A stretch of DNA of 64,000 nt. Origin: Phallusia mammillata. Its lineage: Eukaryota; Chordata; Ascidiacea; Phlebobranchia; Ascidiidae. The notes below the pieces were generated by a model. It had not been told where the DNA came from. It was given only the letters and a program-made list of their open reading frames with translations, and did not search any database. The DNA lies in contig QLIY01000590.1 of NCBI GenBank assembly GCA_003260075.1, positions 38,663 through 102,662 on the forward strand. The letters run 5' to 3'. Made by a program: the position numbers and the translations under genes. Positions 1 to 8,959 of the stretch are shown here, piece after piece. How positions within the stretch are numbered: the stretch's first letter is position 1; each line of letters begins with the position of its first letter.

Positions 1-241
1 TTGTGTTGTTATTCCTTTTGTTTGATTTTTCTAAAATGTGTCCAAAGACATGCCTGTTTTCCTTTTCCACCATCACAATGCCATCTACAACTTGACCACT
101 CATGTGCATCTTTTTTCTGAAATCTTTGTTTAGTGGTGTTGCAGCCTGTTGATATTTAATAAAACAATTTGCCCAATGCCCTCCACTTCTTGTGCAACCA
201 TGTTTTTTAGACTGCATTCCTACTATGTCCAATTTTGGCAA
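1..241 (-). CDS. unrecognised open frame at window edge, possible partial exon
   Basis: The minus strand is open from a stop at 242-244 to the window edge, about 80 codons. The translation contains a Cys/His-spaced stretch (HGCTRSGGHWANC) and a charged tail (EKENRHVFGHILEKSNKR). This composition looks more like protein than random AT-rich DNA, but I do not recognise a family. No good polypyrimidine-AG acceptor precedes it. It could be an internal or terminal exon of a minus-strand gene continuing to the left, or chance. Confidence 0.25.
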   Translation of the reverse strand, partial: MPKLDIVGMQSKKHGCTRSGGHWANCFIKYQQAATPLNKDFRKKMHMSGQVVDGIVMVEKENRHVFGHILEKSNKRNNNT

Positions 242-529
242 TTATGACATTATTTAGCACAGTGGTTTCTATTTTTTGGGATAACATAGCCTTTTTAGTA
301 ATTCAGATTGATGATGTATAAGGGTAACCTTTCCAGTTGTTTTAAATAATGGAATAAAATAATTCTTTATTGCCTTAGATTAGAAGCCACTGATGTAGTG
401 ACTATAGCAATGGTGAGCGATAAATCCAGTCTCCCCAACTATATTTTTAAATCCGTTTGTAAAATGTGATCTTGTGGGTCCTATCAACGAAAATAAATTC
501 AAGCGCCAAAGTCTCATCACCCCACGTTT

Positions 530-814
530 TTAAAGGTCTGCGATAACACGATTCGAGGGTATAGTTACGCCCAAAACTGGCTTGTTTTCCTTTGTATACC
601 CCCGGCTTATTTTCGTAAAAGTTCGCATCCAGTGTTTATGCTTATAAGTTGACTCTGGTTTTGGGAAATTTTTTCGGGTTTCCAGATTTTTGGGCAATGT
701 AATATCGACGAACTTGGTGCGTTTGAAGAACTTTAACAAATCGTTTATCCTGATAGGTGACGATGACTTCAAGAAAAATACAACCATGGTTAAAATATAA
801 ATTCGGATAGTCAA
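530..814 (-). CDS. hypothetical 94-aa ORF, divergent from hnRNP K
   Basis: This minus-strand ATG-initiated ORF has a hydrophobic N-terminus (residues 4-16) followed by a basic, Lys/Arg-rich body. No domain or family is recognised. It lies about 0.9 kb upstream of the hnRNP K start in divergent orientation, so it could be a small gene or a first exon that splices into the open frame at 1-241. Nothing else supports it. Confidence 0.2.
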   Translation of the reverse strand: MTIRIYILTMVVFFLKSSSPIRINDLLKFFKRTKFVDITLPKNLETRKNFPKPESTYKHKHWMRTFTKISRGYTKENKPVLGVTIPSNRVIADL

Positions 815-1722
815 ATAATTTTCCTACGAATTTTTTTCGGACCGAGTGAGCGACTTCGCTTCAACAGATGAAGATGAGTGTTTTTATTCGTCCAATGGGA
901 AAGGTAAGCAGAATTACACAAACAAACAATAAAATGGCAAATATAATTATTGCAACGGTCGGCGTGACGTTTTCGTGAACGTTGGGCGTCACGTGACCTA
1001 CTCGTGAACCGTGAAAAAAGCCGCTGGTTTTGAATTTACAAGGCCGTTAGAGTACTTACAATAGCTTCCGTTTAGTGCGCAGGACATGACTGTAGTTGTA
1101 AATATTATTAAAAATACTTCACTTTTTAACTTATAATATTCGTACCAAAGTTAGGGAATATAGACCGAACATACTAATAGGTAAATACATAGACGTTACG
1201 GTAATGACCCTGTTATTTTAACATCCGGGTAAGCCGATACAACAGAAGGGTTTCTTGCAAAGAAGCGTCTTGAGTTTTGGATTGTAATATTTCCCGTGCT
1301 GTCTTTGTTCGTAGAAGGGGTTGGCAAATACTGATTCGCGTCAGTTCGTAAATAGGTTATATTATATTGGTGTTAAAATTTGTCTTTTGCAATGGCTTGT
1401 GCTGTACGTAAGAGTAATACAAATGTGTGTGTTAAATGTACTAGTGCTAATGTAGTTGTAAATCTCGTTGAAGTGTTGTGGACCAAAACCATTTGTTATA
1501 GGTAATAGGTATTAAGCTGCTGGTTCTAAGACCAGAAAGTGTGTTTTTATAGTTTTGTAACCATGTTAATTGACTTATATCCAGACACTTATAATTTGTT
1601 ACATGTGTTTTATGTGACTGGACAAATTTTTGTAACATGCTTTTTTGTTTGTAGATTGCCTCTATAAATAACTCGGAAAGAAGCCAATAATTTGAATTTG
1701 TTGTGCATCATTGTGAACAAAC
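815..1722 (+). promoter_or_regulatory. upstream region and probable 5' UTR of the hnRNP K gene
   Basis: There is no convincing ORF. A strong 3' splice acceptor (pyrimidine-rich tract ending TTTGTTTGTAG) ends at 1654, 68 bases before the hnRNP K ATG. It is either the end of a 5' UTR intron or a spliced-leader trans-splice site, which tunicates use. No TATA box can be assigned with confidence. Confidence 0.4.
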
Positions 1723-2576
1723 ATGGCTTTTCAAGAAAATTATAACTTTGACAACTCAAATAGTGGAAATGGAGCTGCAGTAGTGTCAAGTGCTGCTGAG
1801 GCTTATGCCCAACAACAACAGACATTCAAGCGTCCATTGGACAATGACGGCGAAGATGATTACAACAGCCCTACAAAGCGTGCAAGACCACAAAATGTTG
1901 AAATGCGATGCCTAATACCCTCCAAAAGTGCTGGTGGAATTATTGGAAAAGGTGGCACTGTGATCAAGGAGTTTCGAGATACCTACAAAGCCCAGATTCA
2001 TATTCCTGATGCCAGAACCAAAGAACGTGTCTTGCAAGTGGGCACCACCATTCAGAACTGTGGCGAACTTTTGCTTCGCATTGTACCCATTGTGTATGAA
2101 AACACAAATCCACGAAAGCGGGGCAACAACCAAATGAACATTAAACTGCTTGTACACCAAAGCCAGGCTGGACCCCCCCCCCTGGCGAACTTTTGCTTCG
2201 CATTGTACCCATTGTGTATGAAAACACAAACCCACGAAAGCGGGGCAACAACCAAATGAACATTAAACTGCTTGTGCACCAAAGCCAGGCTGGGGGAATC
2301 ATTGGCACTGGTGGATTCAAAATCAAAGAGTTAAGGGAGCAAACTGGTGCTCAGATTACCGTCCAAAGAGAAAGATGTCCTGGCTCGACCGATCGATTGT
2401 GTATGGTGTCTGGACAACCAGATGTGATTTCAAAATGTGTTGTGTTGATTTTGGAACTTCTTCAAGACATTCCACCCAAGGGGCCTGTTCAGAATTTTGA
2501 TCCAAGCATGTGCTCTGAAGATTACGATAGTGCTGATGGCTTTGGTATGGGTGGATTCGGCCAAGGAGGAGGCGGC

Positions 2577-2670
<94 letters not shown>

Positions 2671-2917
2671 GGGAGGGTTTAATATGGGTCGAGGTGGTGG
2701 TGGAGGAGGCCGGGGTGGCGGGGGCTTCAATCGCGGAAGAGGTGGAATGGGAGGAAGAGGGAACTTTGGTGGTCGTGGTGGCGGAGGAGGTGGTTTTAAT
2801 CGTGGAGGTGGAGGAATGGGTGGTGGTGGCTTTAGAGGTGGCAGGGGTGGTAACAATCGTGGACGTGGCTTTGGTGGTGGTGGTGGAAGAGGTGGTCGCG
2901 GCCGTGGAGGATTTTAA
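1723..2917 (+). CDS. HNRNPK: hnRNP K-like KH-domain RNA-binding protein (frame broken by assembly joins)
   Basis: This is a nuclear poly(C)-binding RNA/DNA-binding protein. A bipartite nuclear localisation signal at residues 36-55 (KRPLD...TKRAR) sits where vertebrate hnRNP K has one. KH1 spans about residues 59-125 (GXXG loop IIGKGG) and KH2 about 138-208 (IIGTGG, followed by KELREQTGAQI). A glycine-rich RGG tail then runs to the stop. The coding sequence appears to be a single exon. Two joins interrupt the frame: a 10-C join at 2173-2182 with a duplicated flank, and an 87-C run at 2579-2665. Dropping the duplicate restores one continuous frame through KH2; the length of sequence lost at the 87-C run is unknown. 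Vertebrate hnRNP K ends in a third KH domain, and none is visible here: the protein ends in GGRGRGGF. Family assignment is firm; orthology versus a PCBP-like relative is less certain. Confidence 0.88.
2061..2293. repeat. haplotype duplication around 10-C join inside hnRNP K
   Basis: Left copy 2061-2172 and right copy 2183-2293 are almost identical and flank a C run at 2173-2182. The coding differences between the copies are synonymous (AAT/AAC, GTA/GTG). The join shifts the frame of the KH1-KH2 linker. Confidence 0.9.
2579..2665. other. 87-base C run, probable sized gap
   Basis: This is an uninterrupted cytosine homopolymer inside the Gly-rich coding region of hnRNP K. The frame before it differs from the frame after it. 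It is best read as a gap placeholder rather than a polyproline-coding tract. Confidence 0.8.
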
Positions 2918-3610
2918 GATACATTGCTATTGTCGGATGGCGATGTATTCAATGTGATTGTGTCCCACTAACAGCATTTTAATTATTTTATCTGCTGATA
3001 TCTGTACTTACTAATTGGCATTAAATTAAATTGTTTTTTGTAGAATGCTATTGCTATGTAAAAAATGCCTGCCCACGTCCAACGTCACTATGTTGTGAAT
3101 GTGTTCTTAGTCACCATGTGACTTTTGAATTACACCCCGTTTTCTTATCACGGTTTGAATAACTGTATTGTGCTATCTTGGTCAGTTCAGAATCACTCTT
3201 ACTACAGTACTGCAAAATAGTTCATCAATCCAGATGCAGAACTAAGTTGTATCAAGTGCCTTTATGTGTGGTAAAGAAAGTTGGACATTTTAAAAGCAGA
3301 TCTAATCATAGTATAACAAACACCATGAAATGCAGAGGATATTGGTTCACTAAATTACTGGCGTGTTACATGGTCTGGCGACAGTTGAGTTTTAAAGTTG
3401 TCCAGTAGGACACCCGATCAGTCAAAAAGCAGTTGTCACTGTCACGGATGATGTCTATTGTTTCTTTCATTTTGACTGTTGTTAGGCATTGTGTTTGAAA
3501 TCCTACTTTGCAAAGCCATTTTGCCACCCCCCCCCCTTCTGTTGTAATATACGGAACTGAGTGTGTGTTGCAAATATCTTATCGCGTTCGCACGAGTGGA
3601 TGTGCATTAG
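2918..3610. other. hnRNP K 3' flank, no gene seen
   Basis: AT-rich sequence that probably includes the 3' UTR; no clear AATAAA is visible. A 10-C run at 3527-3536 has no obvious duplicated flank, unlike most of the others. Confidence 0.5.
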
Positions 3611-4150
3611 GGTTAGACTGATTATTCGGCGCCGATACTTGGCATGTTACCAATTATCGGTAAAAACGACATGTTTCCCCCCCCCCTACCGTTAAAAAGG
3701 TATACATTTAGACTTTTTATCGGTAGTTAAGTAGTCCGATATGGGTCTTCTATACCGGCCGCCGGTCTATCTCTGATGTGCATTCGATTTTTTAATTCCC
3801 CCCCCCCTTTGCTGGGCGCAATTGTGTATGGAGCAACGCCCAGTCACTGATCAGGATCAAAGCAAACCGACGACGAAAGTTTTGATGCTCAGACGTGGCT
3901 TTCGTTGGTCTTTTTTACACGGTTGCGTTCGTTTATACACATAGCAAAGTACGACTTTTGAACTACTATTTTTGTTTCTTTGTCGTACAAGTTTTGCCGT
4001 TCACATTTTATCAACCAAGTTTTTTACCGTTAAAAAGGTATACATTTAGACTTTTTATCGGTAGTTAAGTAGGCCGATATGGGTCTTCTATAGTTATACC
4101 GGTCGCCGGTCTATCTCTGATGTGCATTCGATTTTTTTAACCCCCCCCCC
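3611..4150. repeat. MITE-like element with duplicated haplotype fragment
   Basis: The unit 3687-3797 recurs at 4025-4140 (share TACCGTTAAAAAGGTATACA) and is bounded by 10-C runs at 3677-3686, 3798-3807 and 4141-4150. The ends of the region look weakly inverted (GCATTAGGGTTAGAC versus the reverse of GTCTATCTCTGATGTGC), suggesting a small DNA transposon that was then scrambled by assembly joins. Confidence 0.5.
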
Positions 4151-4298
4151 TTGCCCGCCCCTGGTATAGACCCTACTCACTATCTATTAACGATATCTGA
4201 CTTACGATACCTATATAGTACGTTTTTAGCACAGCACAAATTACTCCTATATGTGTAATCGTTTTTTTTTACACCGATATAAGTAATACAGTATAGAT

Positions 4299-4627
4299 CA
4301 GTGGTTACCAAACTGTGGGCCATGGCCCAGTACTAGGTCACCAAGACATTTTCAATGGGCCACAGAGTCATTTGAACAGATTCTACTGTTTTGTTATACT
4401 GTAGATATTATGCGCTTTGTTTTGAAAAACATAATATTTGCAAAGAATTCCGAATCTTGTAGCCAAATTTCAGGAGCATGTATCTCATTAAAAATAAATT
4501 GCAAGAAACCATTTCGCCTGTCTTTGAGTTATTTTTTTTGTGCCCAAATTTACAGCACGTGGTGAGTCACGAATCGCTAATTAAATAGACATTTGGGCCA
4601 CAGACCAAAAAAGTTTGGGAACCCCTG
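4299..4627. mobile_element. hAT-type MITE with perfect 8-bp target duplication
   Basis: The element begins CAGTGGTTACCAAACTGTGG and ends AAGTTTGGGAACCCCTG, which are imperfect terminal inverted repeats. It is flanked on both sides by GTATAGAT (4291-4298 and 4628-4635). An 8-bp target duplication with CAG...CTG ends is typical of hAT transposons. No transposase is encoded. Confidence 0.85.
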
Positions 4628-4854
4628 GTATAGATCATGGACTTCTTGACTGATGGTCGTTTGGTGAATTTCGTATCTAACATGTTTTTGGGGAGGAGGG
4701 GGGCACGAGCTCTAAAAAGTTGAGAACCACTGGCCTTAACCAAATCATATACTCATATTACTGGGTGGCACAAAAATCGCATGGCAGCGCAACTAGATTA
4801 CTGTGTTATTTCAATTACAAACCATCACCTCAACCCAAATGCCTCTTTCTTTTG

Positions 4855-5190
4855 AAAACGTCTGCTACCTTAAAATCTCCAAGTTGAATATTTATACATT
4901 TATTGTTGAAAGTTGAAACAATAGATTTTTTAATATTGTGCCGAATTATTTATGCTAATCGTTCGTTACTGCTGCAACAATGCTACGCAATAATAATAGT
5001 TACAACACTGCCAAAGCCCCCCCCCCAAAACGTCTGCTACCTTAAAATCTCCAAGTTGAATATTTATACATTTACTGATGGTTGAAACGATAGATTTTTT
5101 ACTATTGTGCCGAATTATTTATGCTAATCGTTCGTTACTGCTGCAACAATACTACGCAATAATAATAGTTACAACACTGCCAAAGTAGGC
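4855..5190. repeat. haplotype duplication around 10-C join
   Basis: Left copy 4855-5016 and right copy about 5027-5186 (both start AAAACGTCTGCTACC) flank a C run at 5017-5026. The region is noncoding and lies between hnRNP K and MINPP1. Confidence 0.85.
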
Positions 5191-5429
5191 TACGCAATAA
5201 CAGCGGAACGGCGCATTTCAAATGACGAACTATAAATATATTTGACATGACAAACAATAGTTTTTCATCAAAAACAAACATTTTGGCTAAAAGCAAACCA
5301 AACAAAATATGAAAAATTGTTAGAATAAAAATATATCAGAAGCCACATTACAGACACCAAATAAACTGATTGCGTTACAATGAAGAAACAGGCACAGATT
5401 GCGTTACAATGTTCACAGTGGATCAGTTG

Positions 5430-7946
5430 TCACGACATCGTGTTAAAGTTCGTCCTTTTTTGTTTGGTAGCACATACGGAAGCACAGTCTAGCAGCATCA
5501 GTTCTTCAAAAAGTTGCTGTCGTACGTCGTTATAATCACACACGTGACAATTGGCACGCGGTATCTTAACGACGTGCTCGTTGACAACAATTGAGAATTT
5601 TGTTTGGTTATGTGCGCCAGTTGGGCGGTAAAGAAGAAACAAAATGTTACCGGCAAATGGACTAAACACACCAGTTCTGAAAAACAACGGAGTTTTGATG
5701 AAGAATACATCAAATATATAAACAAAAAATGATACCACAACCAAATTTACCTAAAAGGTGTAGATAAAGATAATGCCCCCCCCCCTAAACACACCAGTTC
5801 TGAAAAACAACGGAGTTTTGATGAAGAATACATAAAATATATAAACAAAAAATGATACCACAACCAAATTTACCTAAAAGGTATGGATAAAGATAATAAA
5901 AAAGCACTACACTTCTTACCGAAACAATCGCCTTTTTCCATGAACTGAAAAGCTATTGTAAGTCAAGTGTTCGCTCTCCTTGTACAATCCCAATATACAA
6001 AGTAAAGGGATAATGGTTTCAGCATGACCAAAACGAAACGTTGCACCAGCTGACCTGGAGATCATGAAGTGTTTTCATTGGTAATCACCCATAGCGTTGT
6101 CTAAATGCAAATCTAAACAGTTCTTTATTTCAACTTCACAAACATACCCATTACTGGTTGCTGCATTATCTAAACTGCCTACAATGTCCTGGATCAGTGG
6201 ACAAGACAGCTTGTAGTTAATTTCATAACCATAGCCAGTTTTGTAGTAATGTTTCAAATCATTGGCAAATTCCATAACCTAAACAAAACAGGACAGCATG
6301 GAGCCATTAACTGACAAGTAAGCTACAGATAGAGATGATGCATACAGTTTTCATAAAAAGTCTAACAGTGCAGCTGGTGACAAAATATTGGTCTTATGGG
6401 ATTCTGTACACACCTGCACTGATGAGACCTGACAGGTTGAAATAGTGTGCATTGTCTGTAGGTTACTTAAGCAAACCAAAATCTCACAGCCTAATTTTTA
6501 TGCCAACCTGCAAATGTTTGGGATGAAAAAGATCACAAATGGCTGTGTATCTGTGAAGAGCAAAATGAAATGCACAAAGCTGATGCAAAGAAGTAACTTC
6601 AGTCCAGTTTAATCGTTGCTCTACATGGCAAAAAGTAAGTAAAAAGAAAAGAAGGAACTAAATTAAAATGTCATTTTATGCACTGAATTTGCCCGAAATG
6701 TGATCTGTGACTTCAACAGCATGCTCAGAATATCCAAACTTCTTGACTTCATGATCTGCTGTTCCGTTATGAGTTACTTTCTCGGAGTACCTAATAAACA
6801 GTATCATAACTAAAGTCACGCAAAGTTACAATCTATTTGCAATTTACTTTGGACAATAGTCAAATGATCGAAGTAGCATTGGATTGTTTTGAACTGGTAT
6901 TCCCCCTGTGCATTCAAACATATCAGAACTTTTACCATCTTGACTTTCAACAAAGGTTGACACTTCATCAAGATGTAAACAGCCAGTTTCATTTCCATGC
7001 AAGCACAAAAGCTGGTTGATAAATGAGCAAGCACTTTGCTTTGTCCGAACTTTTGGGCTTGTCATAAACCTTACAGACCCTAAATATATACATGTCAAAT
7101 AAAGCTAAATTACCAAATAGAGTTACCAATATATATATATATATATATACTAGTGCCTAACCTTTCTTATTAAATCCAAGATATTTGCCATCTTTTGTCA
7201 TGGCCCCCCCCCCCTGGGCTTGTCATAAACCTTACAGACCCTAAATATATACATGTCAAATAGGCTAAATTACCAAATAGAGTTACCAATATATATATAT
7301 ATACTAGTGCCTAACCTTTCTTGTCAAATCCAAGATATTTGCCATCTTTTGTCATGTTGAAAATAATGATAGCCAAACGTTGAAGTTCCCTTTTTCCTAC
7401 CTCATGCAACATGTAACTGCTTTGATTTGGAAAATGGGCATCCCAAAGCTAGACATAAAACCATATTTTAACATAGATTTACAATGTTAGTAATAAACTA
7501 CCTTTAGAGTATCAGCAAAAGTGTCATTAATGTCATTTTTACTGATCTTAAGCACATGTCTTCTCCATTTTTCAACTTTTTCGTCACTAGGAAATCGTGT
7601 GCCATGCCGAAACGTCCCATCAGTGTAAAGCAAATCATACCCATCCAACTACAGTAATAAAAAATATTTACATAATCCAATTTTTAAAAAGACTTAAAAT
7701 ATAATAACTTACAACTTGATCCCAATACAATGAAACATCGCTTGAAACCAGCCTTTGGTTATATGTAGTTTTTGTTGCAAATGAAGTAGCACCATTATGA
7801 ACTGATGTGCTGAGATAATAAACAAACAAATTAAGTCCTGTTCTAAAATTAACTTTTAATATTTTTGTAACATTTCACCTTTTAACATCTGCTAGAAAAC
7901 CCAACAACAAAATCACACAGGTGCACAACATATTAATCAGAGTCAT
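5430..7946 (-). CDS. MINPP1: multiple inositol polyphosphate phosphatase, complete 10-exon gene
   Basis: This is a histidine acid phosphatase that removes phosphates from inositol hexakis- and pentakisphosphate; animal homologues act in the ER lumen or are secreted. Exons in coding order: 7879-7946, 7713-7809, 7502-7648, 7316-7448, 6848-7079, 6684-6790, 6508-6620, 6148-6278, 5920-6054, 5430-5676. All junctions are GT-AG and in phase, giving 469 aa against 487 in human. Residues 1-22 form a hydrophobic signal peptide. The catalytic motif RHGTRFP is at 69-75 and the proton-donor HAE at 353-355 (FGHAET). The stretch NDLKHYYKTGYGYEIN closely matches human MINPP1. The C-terminus is not KDEL-like, so ER retention as in mammals (SDEL) is not evident. 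It is head-to-head with PHKA. An assembly duplication at 7053-7360 copies parts of exons 4 and 5. Confidence 0.93.
5662..5899. repeat. haplotype duplication around 10-C join at the MINPP1 last exon
   Basis: Left copy 5662-5775 and right copy 5786-5899 flank C 5776-5785. The copied segment covers the splice acceptor and first bases of the last MINPP1 exon, so a second, non-functional acceptor lies in the last intron. Confidence 0.88.
7053..7360. repeat. haplotype duplication around C join inside MINPP1
   Basis: Left copy about 7053-7203 and right copy 7215-7360 flank C 7204-7214. The left copy holds the true start of exon 5 and only part of exon 4; the right copy holds the intact exon 4 and a stub of exon 5. 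Allelic AT repeats (ATATAT at 7131 and 7291) differ in length. One coding difference changes Asp to Asn. Confidence 0.88.
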
Positions 7947-8810
7947 GCTGACATTTGTTCATCTGCTTCCAAACACATAGAACAGTAAACTTCCACTACT
8001 CCAAAAAGTGGTTTGAGGGTGGATGTAAAAAACATCTATGACACAAAACTAGTCAGAACCATACCGACATTTGTTTATCTGTTTCTTTATACTTGTGACT
8101 TGTGAGTAATAGCGTAGGTTTGCACTGATCCAAATTAGAGCGGTTGGTGGGTGACAGTACAATACGAGCTACGTAGTCACAAGGTCATTTCTTACTTTCC
8201 ATACGTAACCAAGGAACTGCCAAAACCGAAGAACAAAAAAGAGCTTCAATTAAGGACGATCCATTTTCGGTTTTCAACAAGGGAAATTTAGTGGGGGTTT
8301 ACCGTAACAGGTCATGACGTCACCATGATAGCCCTGTTCCTTGTATTTGTTAAGCATATCAATATACTAGTAGTATATCCAGTCACAATATTTTAGAAGA
8401 CCTGTTTTTTTTTAAAAAAGGGTAAGACTTTCCAAAATTAGGTCGGGGATATTTGTGATCTGAAACACTAAGTTATTTAGGGGGTAAAACTTCCATGTTT
8501 ATTTACCCGGCCCCCCCCCCGTCCTGTTCCTTGTATTTGTTAAGCATATCAATATACTAGTAGTATATCAAGTCACAATATTTTAGAAGACCTGTTTTTT
8601 TTTTAAAAAAGGTAAAACTTTCCAAAATTAGGTCGTGGATATTTAGTTATTTAGGGGGTAAAACTTCCATGTTTATTTATCCGTTTTTGATTTTTTATGC
8701 ACAGTGTGCAGTACATTTACAGTGTACTTATTTGTCGATTTCACTCTTAAGGTACATAAATAGTAGTTAGTCTTTTAAAGTGTTTAAAATATGATAATTT
8801 TGCAAAAAGC
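7947..8810. promoter_or_regulatory. MINPP1/PHKA divergent promoter region
   Basis: About 860 bases separate the MINPP1 ATG from the PHKA 5' leader. No coding exon was seen. Much of the centre (8331-8690) is a haplotype duplication, so the real spacing is shorter. Specific transcription factor sites cannot be assigned. Confidence 0.45.
8331..8690. repeat. haplotype duplication around 10-C join
   Basis: Left copy 8331-8508 and right copy 8521-8690 (both CCTGTTCCTTGTATTTG) flank C 8511-8520. They differ by small indels and substitutions, as expected for alleles. Confidence 0.88.
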
Positions 8811-8933
8811 ATGGAGAAAGAGAAAACGGATGAGCTGAAGGACAGCGAAAATTTGGCTGTTTTCTATGGATTTTGGCCTAACCTAATAACAGCAGCCAGC
8901 TGTTTTGTGACTTTTACCAATTTTCTGCAATAA
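8811..8933 (+). CDS. 40-aa upstream ORF in the PHKA leader
   Basis: An ATG-initiated 40-codon ORF ends 26 bases before the PHKA ATG. The peptide has an acidic/basic N-terminal half (MEKEKTDELKDSEN) and an aromatic, hydrophobic C-terminal half (GFWPNLITAASCFVTF). If the PHKA transcript begins upstream of it, the ORF would repress or modulate PHKA translation; it could also encode a micropeptide. No homology is recognised and transcription of this segment is unproven. Confidence 0.35.
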   Translation: MEKEKTDELKDSENLAVFYGFWPNLITAASCFVTFTNFLQ

Positions 8934-8959
8934 ATTGCTAAAATCTAGAGTAAATCACA

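Noticed and set aside
2356..2856. Long minus-strand proline/glycine ORF of 166 codons
   Set aside because: It is the shadow of the Gly-rich hnRNP K tail and the 87-C gap; low complexity with no independent support.
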